Both the position numbers and the translations under genes were made by a program. The notes beneath the pieces are model-generated. The model made no database searches, was not told where the DNA came from, and was given only the letters and a program-made list of their open reading frames with translations. This document shows, piece after piece, positions 21,777-34,399 of a stretch of 64,000 nt of DNA (positions are counted from its first letter, which is position 1; every line of letters starts with the position of its first letter). The DNA is from Harmonia axyridis (lineage: Eukaryota > Arthropoda > Insecta > Coleoptera > Coccinellidae): contig NC_059506.1 in NCBI RefSeq assembly GCF_914767665.1, positions 23,227,825 to 23,291,824 on the forward strand, read 5' to 3'.

Positions 21777-22328
21777 CAGGGATATCGAAAACCGTTAGGG
21801 ATACAGGGTGGATTAAATTACAAAAAAACTTTAGTTATTCAGGGATTAGTGTTCTGGTGTTAACATAACCAAAATATTTCCAATGGTTCCCGAGATGTCT
21901 CGAAAAAAACTAAAATCGTGGTTTATTTTTCTGTAGTCATATGGTTTTTCTTATGAGGTGATAAAAAAAAAGGTCGAGTCTAGGTACGCAAATTTGAAGA
22001 CTTGTTATGTGAAATCATCACTTGATTATCGCATCTCTGAAACAATGGAAAACAGAAAAAATCTAAAGAAAACATTAGTATCTCTATATTGGATAATGGG
22101 TACAAACCCATTTCGTGAAGTTATCTCCAAAAACAAATGAGTTGTACAGAAAAAAAAAATCTCGATTTTCAGTTTTTTCGAGATATCTCGGGAACCAATG
22201 GAGATATTTCGAACTGTTCACACCAACACACTCATCCATAAATAACGCAATTTTTTCAAAGCCAAAACTTAAGCCAACCTGTCTTTTGAACGGTTTTCGA
22301 TATCCCTATAGTAGTTCTAACCCTGTAT
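21777..22328. mobile_element. Foldback MITE of the GGTTAGAACTA family
   Basis: The left part (cagggatatcgaaaaccgtta) is the inverse of the right part (aacggttttcgatatcccta then gttctaaccctgta). The frames within it at 21958-22140 and 22115-22414 are part of the repeat and are not genes. Same family as 8357-8672. Confidence 0.75.
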
Positions 22329-22329
22329 A

Positions 22330-22528
22330 TTGGGTGTTCCATCAAAAAATGAAGTCGAAAAACTCAATATTTTTGAAACGGATGAATCAAATAAGACACC
22401 CTATATGTGTATAACGCAGTTTTTTTACTCGCAGATTTGTTGGAAAGCCTCTCGTTTTTGGTTTTTCAAAAATGTTATCCGTATTGAGTTTTTCGATTTC
22501 GTTTTCTGATCGGACACCTTATACAATT
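22330..22528. mobile_element. Short foldback repeat, gggtgttcc ends
   Basis: aatgaagtcgaaaaactcaat near the left end is inverted as attgagtttttcgatttcgtt near the right end. The right outer end reads cggacaccttata. About 200 bases, no coding capacity. Confidence 0.65.
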
Positions 22529-23039
22529 TATATTCTTCATTTATTTCGACATTTGATTCATTTTGTGTCCACTGTATAATTGTAATCCAGTGATATATAG
22601 GGTGTCCATTTAAAAAAGACCAACTCTCCTCTATATCCCTCTATATCTCTGAAACTATAATAAATTCCTAATTAAATTAGCACCCTTTAAATGACCTGAT
22701 TATACAATTCTATGTACAATGGGCACAAAATGAATTAAATATCGAAATAAATGAGAAATATTGATTCATAGAGTGCCCCATATGTTATGGGCTTCAAGTT
22801 TATTTATGGGAACAATTACAAGTCCCAGATTACACCGATATTAAGACCTAACCTCTCAAAAATATTCATATGTATTTATATAAATATTTATATTACAATA
22901 TACTTATTTACTTATTAGGGTTTTAACCATTCAGGTAGAAATTAATATAAAAATTGAATAATAAATCTATTGTTCAATATGAAAAATAAGAAGTTAATTG
23001 GTCATTACAACACAAAATCTGATTAATATTTGAACCCTT

Positions 23040-23420
23040 TGAAAACCTTGTAAACACAGAAATCCCAGAAAAATTTGCCGAAACAACAACAAAGGGTAAT
23101 AAAATCGTCAAACATTCAAACGAGCCGACAGTAACAGTTACAGCCGACAGGCGTAATTACTTTTGCAATTTCAGTTTTTGAACACGAAACATATTATACC
23201 TGTTCTTTTTCCGATTCAAATCTCGAAAAAAATTCGAATAGAAAAATTTGCTCAAACAACCACAAAGGATTATAAAATCATCAAATATTCAAACGACCCA
23301 ACAGTAACAGTTATAGTTAGAGCCGACAACCAAAAATACTTCTTCAATTTCAATTGAAACACGAAACATATTGTGCCTGTTCTTTTTCAAATTCAAATCT
23401 CGGAAAAAATTTCAGATAGA
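23040..23420. repeat. Tandem ~180-base repeats next to the Penelope-like element
   Basis: Segments with aacacgaaacatatt, ctgttctttttc, cgaaaaaaatt, aacaaccacaaagg and aacagtaacagtta recur at about 23040, 23180 and 23358, the last one partial. The short ORFs 23163-23357 and 23373-23684 run through these repeats and are not considered genes. Confidence 0.6.
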
Positions 23421-23439
23421 AAAATTGATAACTTGAAGT

Positions 23440-24660
23440 TGGTTGGGAGAAAGGTCAAAATAACTGAAACCACTATGGATCTGTTGCCGACGTTTCGATT
23501 TTTAAAAAGTCATCCTCAGGGGCACATCAATAGGGATTGTGATTATCGTACAAAATTGATAAATGAACATATAATAAAATACATGATAAAAACAACAAAA
23601 GAGTCAAAAAAACATGAACTGAAAATAGGTCAATTCTTACAAAAATATTATATGAACAAAATTATTGTAAAACAAATGATGTAGAGAACAGAGTACTTAC
23701 AAGAATAACAGGTTCACTGTCGAGAAAAAAAAAATTTAAAAAGGACATTTACATATACTCTGATTCCACAATATACCTAAATGAAAATGTTCATATCATT
23801 AGGACCGGAGAAGAGCACCTGAATGAAGTAATTCAATGGAGATTAAAAGAATTGTTTTTCCCCCTTTTTGATTTCTTTAACATATTAACTGATAAGATAC
23901 GTGTAGGAACCATAGGCGTGCCTGATATGTAGTTATTGTGATGTCTTTAATTTACTGATTAGTAAGTAGAAATTGGGTATCTGTTTTTTTATTAGTATTG
24001 TTTTTGTATATTTTTATGTTTATCATCTCTTGTATAACTCTTTTTCTATAGTTTTGTTGTCTTCCAACAATTTCTGCATTTTGAAAATCAAATTTGTGAA
24101 GATTTTTGTCCGTGTGTTCTGCAAGACCTGTTGTATTTGTTGTTCTCAAGAGGTTTTCGGGTTTTATGCTACGTTCATGTTTATCATCTCTTGTATAACT
24201 CTTTTTCTATAGTTTTGTTGTCTTCCAACAATTTCTGCATTTTGAAAATCAAATTTGTGAAGATTTTTGTCCGTGTGTTCTGCAAGACCTGTTGTATTTG
24301 TTGTTCTCAAGAGGTTTTCGGGTTTTATGCTACATTCATGTTCAGATATTCTAGTTTTGAGATACCGTCCCGTTTGCCCAATATACATTTTGTCGGAATT
24401 TTGTAGATTATGCCGCTTTCGAGTTCCTTTGGTGTTTTTGATTTTAACTTGGTGCAGTACATCTTTACGGTGTTTTCATTCTTGAATGCGATGTTGAAAG
24501 GAGCATCAGCAAATACATTCTTTAACTTCTCTGAGAGGCCCGAAATGTATGGGATTTTGTAGAAGAAATTCTTTTCATTTGGTAGTTTGATGTTTCTGTT
24601 TTGTTCTTTGAAAATGAGTTTATTTATCTGTTCTGCTTGATAATTGTTTTTCAATAGGTA
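23440..24660 (-). pseudogene. Penelope-like element: C-terminal reverse transcriptase and GIY-YIG endonuclease, broken
   Basis: On the minus strand the protein runs from about 24654 (KNFFYKIPYISGLSEKLKNVF, then a TKLKSKTPKELESGIIYKIP linker) into a GIY-YIG nuclease segment: MYIGQTGRYLKTRISEHE, TGLAEHTDKNLHKFDF, then NYRKRVIQEMINI. That order is diagnostic of Penelope-like retroelements. A 161-bp tandem duplication (24016-24337) repeats the nuclease segment out of frame. Downstream, toward 23490, the minus strand reads cctgaggatgac...tcgaaac, a hammerhead-like core often found in Penelope termini. Most of the reverse transcriptase is missing. Confidence 0.85.
24016..24337. repeat. 161-bp tandem duplication, two near-identical units
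   Basis: Units start at 24016 and 24177 (both atgtttatcatctcttg) and differ at very few positions. 161 is not a multiple of three, so the event shifts the Penelope nuclease frame and produces two almost identical overlapping ORFs. Confidence 0.97.
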
Positions 24661-24727
24661 TATTTTGATTTGTTTGTCATGACCCTCTTGAGTCCCCCTG
24701 GGACCGCGCTTGCTTTCAACTCAGATA

Positions 24728-24990
24728 AAACAATGAATACTGCTAAATAAATTAATCAATTAGTAAATTGAGAACGGTAGCGAAAACTAAAGGTCACATA
24801 ATCTGTGAACTAACAGTAGGAATTCAATGTTTTATTTTAATGTCTCCAAAAAAAACCAAGCGGAAATTTAATTTCTTAAGAGATTGGAAACGAACCAACT
24901 TGATCGATACTATTGTTTGCTTTCCGAAGTAAAAGTTTTATTAGCTCTTGGCTTTGCTTAGAGTTTTCGTCACTGTTTCATGAGTGCCTG
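24728..24990. repeat. Dispersed repeat, partner at 30598-30830
   Basis: Shared segments include ggaattcaatgttttatttta, actattgtttgct and gattagctcttgg-like stretches in the same order and orientation. Family unknown and no coding potential. Confidence 0.65.
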
Positions 24991-25230
24991 TCTCACCGAG
25001 TTTATTCTGAAACTCCTCCAGTAAAATATTGAGAATGATATGGATGAACGGATTGGATTTTACAAGTGCCATTGAAAAACCGAAGGGGAATATTTTCAGT
25101 TTGATTCAGTTTTCAGTAAAGGTACTTATAGCGCGTTACACAATACTTTCGTTTTGAAATGATGATCAAATTATTTCAGTGAGATTCGAATATGTGAAAT
25201 CCTTTACAATGTCTTTCATTGAACATTGAT

Positions 25231-25260
25231 AGATAATAATAATAATAATAATAATAATAA
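25231..25260. repeat. (AAT)n microsatellite
   Basis: About ten copies of aat in a row after attgatag. Confidence 0.95.
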
Positions 25261-25378
25261 ATGAGTTTATTCAAATATTCAATACAATAAGTACAATTTC
25301 AAATCAAACTCAGAAAAAATAAACTGTGAGTTATCTCTAGAATAACTATAAGATATATAAGATAGATATATGTATATA

Positions 25379-25798
25379 CTGCGTCCGTAAAGTATGGAAG
25401 AAATTCATTTTTAGCTAAACTGACCCTTTTAAGAAATAATCCTGAAACACGTCGATTTTTTATTTTAATTTACTGTATGTTGAAATAATAATCTAATATA
25501 CAGGGTGAATTACTTTCGAGTAATGACGTCACTATCATTTTTTTAAAATGGAACACCCCCATTTTGTCTCAATTTTCCGATTACTCTAGCTGAGCCGATT
25601 CCAAAAATGTATCATATGTTGATTCCAATTGGTACAGGGTGCACAAAAATACAATAGTTTTGTGTGTGCTCATAAAGTAACGCGTAACATTCTTTATTAG
25701 TTAAATAAACAATATTATCAAAAATACTTATTGTTATTTTAAAATACAGTAAATTACAATAAAAAATCGACGTGTTTCAGGATTATTTCTTAAAATGG
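25379..25798. mobile_element. Truncated copy of the nested MITE pair
   Basis: Starts ctgcgtccgtaaagtatgg, includes cagggtgaattactttcgag, and breaks off after aaatgg at about 25798 without its right terminus. Same family as 16010-16829. Confidence 0.75.
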
Positions 25799-26085
25799 CA
25801 TGACACTAGGAGAGCAAAAATTGCCAAACCTTGGATTTCAGCAGGTAGATACAGAAAATAAAAAATATTCTGTATACTATAAATTTAACAATTAGAAAAA
25901 ATATCGGACCCCAAATATTCAAATTTGCATATTTAATCGGGATTCACTCAAATGAATATATTTCATTCAATATATCTAATATAAATTCATAACGATATAG
26001 TAAAATTGTGGATTTGGAAATATATCTCAATCCGACAACGTAATCTAACCATGTTAGGGACATGTAAAAATTGCGTATAATCCCT

Positions 26086-26640
26086 CTATCTATGTTTATT
26101 CCTGTAGGTGTCGTGACAAAATATATTGAAGAGTAGAGCTGACAGTGGGGATCCTTGAGGTATTCCTTGTTCAGGACAAAAATAGTCAGAATAGCTTGTG
26201 CCGACTTTTACTTCCAATTTTCTGCTTTCTTGGAATTGTTTACACAACCTGATAAGCCTGTCGGGGACACGGGGACAACAATGCTTTATACCATAAGCTG
26301 TTAAAGCCCCTTTCAATATCTAAGCTTTATAGCAGAAGTTTTATATTATTTGAGCGTAGCATTTTGGGCATTTGAAACGAGGATTTTGAGTGGTTGGACT
26401 GTGATCTATCATTTCTAAAACCAAATTGAAACTTTGGAATGTGTTGCTCTATATGTGGCGTCAGCAGTGTTTTAATTTTTTTTTTTCATATAACTTTCCT
26501 ATCACAGGTAGTAGAGAGATGGGCCTGTAGCTTTCTACTTCCTACTCGTTGTTTATTTGCATTCGGCTTTGGGATATTTATGATATGTCCTGTCTGTACA
26601 ATGAATTTTTATTGTAAACATCTTTTCGACAACTTTTGTA
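26086..26640 (-). pseudogene. LINE reverse transcriptase fragment
   Basis: The ORF at 26086-26316 encodes CPRVPDRLIRLCKQF and then EQGIPQGSPLSALLFNIF, the B motif of Jockey/CR1-like reverse transcriptases. Decayed homologous sequence upstream on the minus strand extends to about 26640 and includes a FQFGFRNDRS motif in another frame. Catalytic ADD and termini are absent. Confidence 0.8.
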
Positions 26641-26799
26641 ATAACGGTCTCTCCTCTTGATATATTACCCTGTGTATCTCAAGAACTGGTCGTAGTAAAG
26701 TCAATTAGGGATGCCATATTTGGGTATTTTCCTCAAAATTTGGGGGAATAAGTTTTAATACTCTTTGCCCCTTAGTGTTTTTGAGATCCTACCACTTTT

Positions 26800-27980
26800 G
26801 GGGATGCAATTATGCATAAATCTTGTGCAAAGAAGATGGAAAACGTAAAATTTATCGACGGATTTCATGTGAACTGTTGCGAGCCCTATGAAAATATGGG
26901 ACAAAAAGCTAAAGATGTGTCAGTGAATAAATTGGACTCTTTGGAAAAGAAAATGTTCAAAATGAAAATCATCTTTCTTGTTCAATTATTTGAATACTTG
27001 AATGAAATTCTCAAATTAAATAACACATTGCTTCTCCAACGAATAAAATATCTAGAAGGAAAACAAGAACGTGTTCAAAAAAATGAATTTAAACAATATG
27101 TTTCTACAGTTGTTGAGCATTCACATGCTGGTATACATTACACCTGTGAGAACGGTGGATATAAATGATAAAAATTCGGAAGCGATTACTACTGATCTGA
27201 AAATCTCGATATAGGCAAATAATATCCCATCTGATAATATTGCAGCTGATGAGCTCAATTGATAAAAACTACCAATTCCACCAAACGTAAAATCACAAGA
27301 AGTTAATTTATTAGTAAACAATAAACGAGAGAAGGCAGGAAATACTCTTAAATCTATAATAAGACTACCTCGGTAGTCCAGTGGACTGAGAAGTTGGCTG
27401 TGGTGCCGAAGGTACCGGGTTCGAATCCTGGCTAGGTCATGGATGTTGTGTATGTCTGGTGGAGGTTTATGAGTTTGATATAGTAAATATGAAATGTTCG
27501 CTGTGTAGATGGCCTTAGTAGCCAAGCACATATAAAGGAAAAAAAAAAAAAATCTATAAAATTCGATGTACATAAAAATGAAACAGATTGGGCAACTGTT
27601 GTGACAAAGAAACAAATGGGACAAATATCTAACTTAATGTGTACAGGATCCAAAGAGGCTACTGCTGAGTCAGAGATCAAAGATGCCTCACGAGGAAAGT
27701 GACTTTATGTTGGAAGAATCTTTGGTGATGAAATAACTGAGAAATATATAATTCCTAAAAAAATTCCATTGGCAATTATGAATTCGAAGTGAAGAAACTT
27801 CCCACTAAAGGAAGTAATTCAGCATTCAGTATAGGAGTGCATTCTCAGACTTTATTTATGAAATTATTTAAGCCAGAATCATGACCAAGAGGTGTTGTTT
27901 TGAGAGAATTCAACTTCAAGAATTTCTTTAGGAAAACCACTATGCGAATCAACACCATAAAATGATGTAATACTGCATGA
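26800..27980 (+). pseudogene. LINE ORF1-like protein, degenerate and interrupted by a SINE
   Basis: The open part, 26812-27168, starts with HKSC and HVNCC residues (remains of a zinc finger), followed by a helical region (LVQLFEYLNEILKLNNTLLLQRIKYLEGK). After frame breaks the same protein continues as KNETDWATVVTKKQ, LYVGRIFGDEITEKYI and a final RGVVLREFNFKNF-like segment in shifted frames, an arrangement typical of insect non-LTR ORF1 proteins with RNA-binding folds. At least four stops or shifts are present. A SINE (27360-27549) lies in the middle. The fragment is close to, but opposite in strand from, the reverse transcriptase piece at 26086-26640. Confidence 0.65.
27360..27549 (+). mobile_element. 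tRNA-derived SINE with poly(A) tail and 10-bp target duplications
   Basis: The head has a pol III A-box-like ggtagtccagtggactgag at about 27372 and a consensus B box ggttcgaatcc at 27418-27428. A tRNA-unrelated body follows and a run of A ends at 27549. The flanks aaatctataa are identical at 27350-27359 and 27550-27559, so the insertion is recent and its boundaries are exact. Confidence 0.92.
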
Positions 27981-28835
27981 TGAAGTATATTTAAGGTTGT
28001 TTCTTTTTCTTTTTTTTTGTTTGAATTGGAAATACTTGACTAATTTAATTTACTCTTTATAATTTGCGTGCAAAAAAATAGCACGACTTTTCTTGCGATT
28101 GGGAAAATGGGAAAAGGGTTGAAAGCGCCTATTTTTTCCCAACAACCTGAAACCAAGATGTGTCTTTCAGTTTTAAATTATTCTTATTATTTTTTCAAAA
28201 TGCAAAATCATGGGGAAAAAACCGGAATCAAACAGACAATGTAATGAGAAAGAAGTAGAAACAAATCATTCAGAAATATTTTTTATTTCAATCCATTCAA
28301 ATTCATAGATGGTTTCATATATGCCAAACAAAAAAATTGAAATGAATATGGAAGACAATCAAAACTTTTATTATAATCAAAAAATCGTTCACATTATTTA
28401 CATATCTCAATAGGATTCATTAAAACCATGATTTTTAATAATTCATTTACAATTTCCAAATTGATTAATAAATAAAAATATATGAAAAGAAAAAATACAG
28501 AAAATTTTGAAAATATCAACATTTTTTATTCAATCTCTTTATCAAGGTTTTTCATTGGGAGTAATCAATATAAAAGTAGAAAATATAGTGAGAAAACTTC
28601 TTCAATTGTTTTTATTATTTGTTTGGTGTAAATAATTAGAAAATTGAAATTTGGCACAAATCTAAAAAGCCCCTCAGAAAACATGTGCCAGTGTCATGAA
28701 AGAATAAAATCAGATGAATAAAAAATAAAAAAAAAAAAAAAACCTTCGAGTCAGACTCAAAATGGCGGATGCGACGGGATGCATTTTCATATCTCCCGGG
28801 GCGTAATTGCATTTTGAGGAAATAATGGTTTTAAA

Positions 28836-29328
28836 AGCCATTATTTGAATTGTTGAAAGAATAGTCTTCTCAAATACAACTCGTTCTTCAAACGTTATAC
28901 GAAATTTTTTTCATTTCCATCACTCAAACTCATTTATTTGAGGCAAAAACATTCTAAACAAATCGAATTTGGATAAAATCACCTGTACTAACGGACTAAT
29001 CGTTTTATAAATCGGTTTGTTTTCATATTTTTGCCAATCAAACAAGTGTTCGTGGAAAAGAAAAAAATATCATTGAAAGTGAATTGAAACACTCGTGGTG
29101 GATAATTTTTTCTTTTCCACGAACACTTGTTTGATTGGCAAAAATATAAAAACAAACCGATTGATAAAATCGCTAGTCCGTTAGGACAGGAGTTTTTAAT
29201 AAAAATTCGGTTCGTTTTAATATTTTTGCCTCAAATAAGAAAGTTCGTGTGATGAAAATCAAAAATTATCTTATAACGTTCGAAGAACGATTTGTATTTG
29301 AGAAGATTATTTCTTCAACAATTTGAAA
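28836..29328. mobile_element. Large foldback element, ~490 bases
   Basis: Outer arms (ttgaattgttgaaagaatag against attatttcttcaacaattt) and inner arms (ttgccaatcaaacaagtg and cacttgtttgattggcaa) are inverted around a centre near 29085. The inner ~85 bases pair almost perfectly. No coding capacity. Confidence 0.85.
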
Positions 29329-29558
29329 GTTCAATATTCCCTTGGGTGATGGCACTGAATCGGTTTGTGTTCATTTCTCAATAAATGATTTTCTCTGTGA
29401 AATCATACAACCAGAGATGATCATATATTTTTTCTCAATTCATATAAATGGCTATTTCTATTATCCATACTCAAAATAAGTCCATGACATTGGTTCATTA
29501 TCATTTCTAACTTCACAATATTTTCAGCGATTTTCTTATTTAGTATTATATACCTAAA

Positions 29559-29751
29559 CAGTGGCGTACCCAGACATAAGCCTTGGAGGGGGGATAAAGG
29601 AAAAAAAATCAAATTTTCCTTCTTTTGAAGAAGTTTTCCAAAGAATTTTGCTTACTCATAATAAGATTGTGATATATAAGGTTGTTACATATAATGGATA
29701 TTCCTCCTGGGGGTATATATCCCCCTTATCCCCCCCTAGGATACGCCACTG
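29559..29751. mobile_element. 193-bp hAT-like MITE
   Basis: Ends cagtggcgtaccc and gatacgccactg. The flanking 8 bases are tacctaaa on the left and tatctaaa on the right, a target duplication with one change. Right-end fragments of this family occur at 717-780 and 6130-6190 within the 1.6 kb repeats. Confidence 0.85.
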
Positions 29752-30597
29752 TATCTAAACTGAACTGAATTTCTAAAGTTTACAGAAACACAAATTTACT
29801 CTTTGCTGGGCTTCATCGGGAGTTGAGATTTTATTAGGGGCAATAAATACCAAACAGGCGGTTCTTCAAATTGAATGGGTGTGTCAGGTACAAATCTACC
29901 AAAAATTTTCGTGTAGCTCCATCTAGCGGAATTGCAGTTTCAGCGCAAAGTAGTCTACAACCTTAAGCACGTTCAGCTGTCAATGATGACAGATGCAGAA
30001 TAAAATTTTGACAGTTCTTTGACAAGGAATTATCGATAAGGAAACAGTTTTATTGGTATAATCTCGAATGATTGACTAGAAAATGCATTGCTATAAATTG
30101 AAATCACCAAAATGACAGATTTCACATGTGAAAAAAATAATCAGTAAAACAAAATTTCGAAAGCTATATTTACAAAACCCCTATAATCGGATTTCTAGGT
30201 TTTCGTTAGGGAGTAATCCTGTTAACATATTATTGTCCCTTAGAATTCTCGGCTCAGAATTCGAGAATTCCTGCTGCAGGGAAAGTGACAAAATGATTGG
30301 ACGATATAGGGGACGACTGCTCAAATGCATCGATAAAATTTCCTTGAAACATTAGATATGAATAGAACAATAAGTTTTCATCCTAGAAGAGCATTGGAAA
30401 GCTTTTTAATGTTGACAAGTTTAATGAACTGTTGTGTTCCATTTTTCTTTAAGCACCAATTATAATTATTGGAAGCTTTAGTTTATTAAATGGAGTAAAC
30501 TAAAGCTAAATATAACTTAATATAATGATATTTCAATATGATCTGTTAAGTGTATTCCGTACACGAAGAAGCTGATACATTTTCAATTCAGATGAAC

Positions 30598-30830
30598 AAT
30601 AAATACTGCGAAAAGATCAGTAAATTGAAGACGGTAGCGAATACTGAAGTCACGTAATCTGAAAATTCTTAGCAGGAATTCAATGTTTTATTTTAATGTG
30701 TTTGAAAAAAAAAAGAAGAAATGTAATTTCTTGAAGGATTGAAATCGAATCTATACTATTGTTTGCTCCCGAAGAGAAAGATTAGCTCTTGGGTTTTCTG
30801 CACTGTTTTATGCATGTTTTATGGGGGAGG
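30598..30830. repeat. Dispersed repeat, partner at 24728-24990
   Basis: Same order of shared blocks as the partner (ggaattcaatgttttattttaatgt, actattgtttgctcc). Family not identified. Confidence 0.65.
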
Positions 30831-31122
30831 AGGGATATAGAATCCAATGACTTGAGCTCTAGAAAAATATTACCGAGTTTGCGATCAATACTTGTATAAT
30901 AATATAATTTATATGTATATCAAAAAATTCAAAATTTTTTCGAAATTTATACTTCAAATCTGAAAAATTTCAAATTCGGTTAAATCGAAAATATTTACAC
31001 ATCTCCAAGATTATCTTACTTATATTTAAAATTCGAAAATAATACGATTATAGTTGAATACAAAAAAACACATCTCCAAGATTATTTTAAAATCAATTGT
31101 TGGTGATCATTCTATGTTAAAA

Positions 31123-31200
31123 ACAGTGGCGATGCCAGCTTTCAAAAACAGGACTGACCAAGGGGGGGCCGGATTTTTTTCTGGGGGCCAAATTAAATTG
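31123..31200. mobile_element. Transposon end fragment (agtggcgatgccagctttc)
   Basis: Matches the fragment at 2979-3060, including the caaaaacagg and ccaaggggggg-like tracts. The rest of the element is not identified. Confidence 0.5.
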
Positions 31201-32599
31201 AAATAATACGCGAAAATTGAAAGTTTTATATTGTTATAGTATATTATCATATAAGTATCTCTACCTGAATACAAAACTCAACACTCAATGCTGTCTGAAA
31301 TATCAAAATCCTGATTGGTGAATTCACATTGAAAACAATTTCTGGAATATCAGAGAAAACACCTGAAGATCTGAAAAAACGATCGTTATGATTTTTCATT
31401 GAAGAAACCGAAGAATTCTTATTGAAGAATTGAGCTACCACTCAAAAGCACCTAAATTCACGTCATTGTCATTTTCTTAATTTTGATGATATTATACTTA
31501 TAATTATATATATTATATAATTCATTGGGTAGATTTATATCACATTTTTATCACATCGGTTATTACTTCATAATTTTCATATCTAAATATTTCAAAAACG
31601 GTATATTTTATCGAGTTTTACCAAGAGTACCTTATTGGTGTAGAATTGGATGATGTTTGAGTTCACTTGAAATTTTGATTAATGAATCTAAACTTAAAAA
31701 AATTATGTTCAATAAAACTTGGTACTTATGAACCATGTAACTAGGGCCTTTTATGAGAGTCAGATATAAAAACATATATGGAATATATCAGCTTGCAAAA
31801 CATATTCGTATCTATAAAATTTTTTTACAGTGTTTACAGTAGTTTCGGCAAAATCGTAAAAAATGAGTGAAATGTTTTTTCTTCAACGACCTTCATCTCG
31901 AATACGGAATTTTTTTATCAAGCGAACCCCAATAATTTTTCAGTTTCTACCTAACCTAGAGACGGGGTTACCTTTTTTGAGACACCCTGTATAAATACAA
32001 ATAATCACCCTGAATACCAACTTTTAATAAACAATAACGGATCAAACATAATAATTTTATCCCCTTAACAAGTAGCCATAAAGTTGATTTACGTATTAAA
32101 TATTAACATTATGGATATCGGAACTCGCCCCCTCTGTTGATATAAAATATATAGGTCACAAAACTCGGGCATAGCTCAGCTTGAGAGCACAAATGTCAGA
32201 TCTTTCACGGTGAAATGAGGTAGGGGCTACGCATGGTTAATTACTTCGTAACATTGGTGAGGTTAGGCCTTTGAGTCTTGCCAGAACTTTGGTAATTGCG
32301 TTCGAACGTGCGATCACGTGGATTGATTCAACGTGTGAATTCGCCCTTTCATTAGTGCCAACAGACGATGTTTTGCTGGGCTGGGACAATTATCTTAGAT
32401 TTCTGATTGTTGTTTACTGTAATTATCAGTGTACTACCACAAGAATAAACTTAAGCTGAACTATGAAAAGTGTTTAATGGATTTGGTCCTTACTTGATGG
32501 AAATTCGTTCTCCTATAAATCAAAACAAAATAATTTCCACAAATATTTTAATATTAATGATATCAATTTTCCCTTGAGGTTAATTTTACAATTCGACTA
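31201..32599. other. Region without a supported gene
   Basis: AT-rich. A stretch at about 32164-32185 (gggcatagctcagcttgagagc) looks like a pol III A box, but no B box follows at the right distance, so it is not called a tRNA. Frames at 31247-31441 and 32271-32459 have no support. Confidence 0.35.
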
Positions 32600-32940
32600 T
32601 GAGTGACAGTGGAGCGACTGTTTCAGGCGACTCTTTTTGAGAGGCGGCCATTCGGCACAGTTTGTTGGCTGCCCTTTCACATTTAATCCTTGATTCTAAA
32701 AAAAAATGAGGTTGTTCCGCTCCGCTGCGTTTGTCAACAATGTAAATCTCCAGACTACCTAACCTAAGCCGCCCGTATAATAAATAACACATGGCATCCC
32801 AACCAATATAAACAGAATTTTTTAATACCCTCACTGAGAGAGGGATAAAATCATTATGTATTTCACAGAAGAAGAACACAGACGAAAAACAACACTACCT
32901 TCGCTTTCGAATTATTTGGAAGCCGATGTTTAGAAATTCA
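32600..32940. mobile_element. Left part of a non-autonomous hAT element
   Basis: Same family as 7311-8093: gagcgactgtttcaggcg, gaggcggcca, cacatggcatcccaaccaata and acgaaaaacaacac occur in the same order. Right part missing; the left terminus is decayed. Confidence 0.75.
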
Positions 32941-33960
32941 ATATATGGACTAAGGGGTCGCCTGCTCCCTCCTTGAGCGATGATGCTTGTTGAAAAATGG
33001 AAAAAAGTCTACCTTCTATATAACTTTCATGTGGATTCGGTCTGTTTTCTGTAGGAAAAATTATTTTTTTGCCCAATTTAATGAATAAGTGTTATATGAA
33101 TCATTTTAGAATCCTTATTGCATACTCTAACTTTTGAAGCTACTCGATAGATTGATGTAGAATTTTTTTTTTTCATTGAAGTTACTCGAAATATTTATTT
33201 TGAATACTTGGTTCGGAAAAAAGTGACATCATCTTCCAACCTGTAGTATTTGGCATAAAATTACAGGTTAGAGGTTATAGAAGGATTGGGATAACTGAAA
33301 AAATAAAATTGGAGAGAAGTAGAGATTTGTAGCAATAGGATTTCAAAAAACATCACTGGGTGTCCATTTTCTCAAATTAAAAAAATGCTATATTATATGA
33401 AAAATACACCACTTAGATTTGGTCAATTAGTTTAGCTATATATATAGTCTTTTGGATTTCGTTCATTTTTATCTATATTCTCCTGGATCTTATGTTGTGA
33501 GTTTTCACTAAAACACGAAATTTTTAGTTTTCGAAGTTTATCTGTCATTTTTGAATATAAACTCACAGATGGTTTAATTAAAATTTATTCTCAAAATAAT
33601 ATTTTGTTATAACATTATATTCAAATGCAATACAATAGTAGGTAGACGTCAAGCATCACTGTTTTTGGTACTATCTTAATTTTTTTGGTCCATCATTTCT
33701 GCGGCAGATGGTAATATAGTGTCCTAGACTGTTCCTGGTAAGTGATTTCTATTAAACTCACAAACGCAGTTCAGGGGTGCTTTTTTTTATTAAAGTTTAG
33801 GTTACAAACAAAATTTTCTGTGTTACAAATAGTTACAAAGGAAGTTATATCGGAAACCAAAGAAAAATATGAAATGTTAGGAGTGATATTTTTCCATTAT
33901 AGGTTAGGTTACAAACAAAAATTTTTGTGTTAGAAACAGTTACTAACTGAATTTTTTTTC

Positions 33961-34392
33961 GAGAAAGATCGAAATAAAGCGTGAAGTTGGCATCCCAGCA
34001 GAATGCTATATTTTTCTAATATTATCCTTGAAGTACAAACGGAAATTTTTGTGTTGAAAATAGTACGTAACGAGTTACAAACGAAAGCAAAAAAAAATTC
34101 TTCATTTTCGAAAAAGTAGGTGCTAGCTTCCCATTTCAGGAAAGATATTTTTTCATTATATGATATGTTACTAACGATGGACTTTCAAACTGAATTGTTT
34201 TTCGGGAAAAATCGAAGAAATAAAAAAAAAATTTGAAGTTGGCACCCAGCGGAATGCGATATTTTTTTACCAATATCCTTGAGGTACAAACGAAAATTTT
34301 TGTGTTACAAATAGTCATTAACGAGTTACTAACGAATGCAAAAAACATTCTTCATTTCAGAAAAAGTGGGTGCTAACTTCACAGACACCACA
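33961..34392. repeat. Two imperfect tandem units of ~235 bases
   Basis: The order gaagttggca(t)cccagc(a)gaatgc, atccttgaagtacaaacg, aatttttgtgtt, aacgagtta, ttcttcatttt and aaaagtaggtgcta is found at about 33990-34140 and again at 34235-34392. Shorter related pieces precede it from 33790. No reading frame is preserved across units. Confidence 0.7.
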
Positions 34393-34399
34393 AAGTATT

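Noticed and set aside
23952..24406. Plus-strand ORFs with repeated CCICCSQEVFGFYATF as a Cys-rich secreted protein
   Set aside because: This is the antisense of the duplicated Penelope GIY-YIG segment.
32164..32240. tRNA-like start gggcatagctcagcttgagagc
   Set aside because: An A-box-like stretch only; no B box ggttcgaatcc or acceptor-stem pairing at the proper distance.
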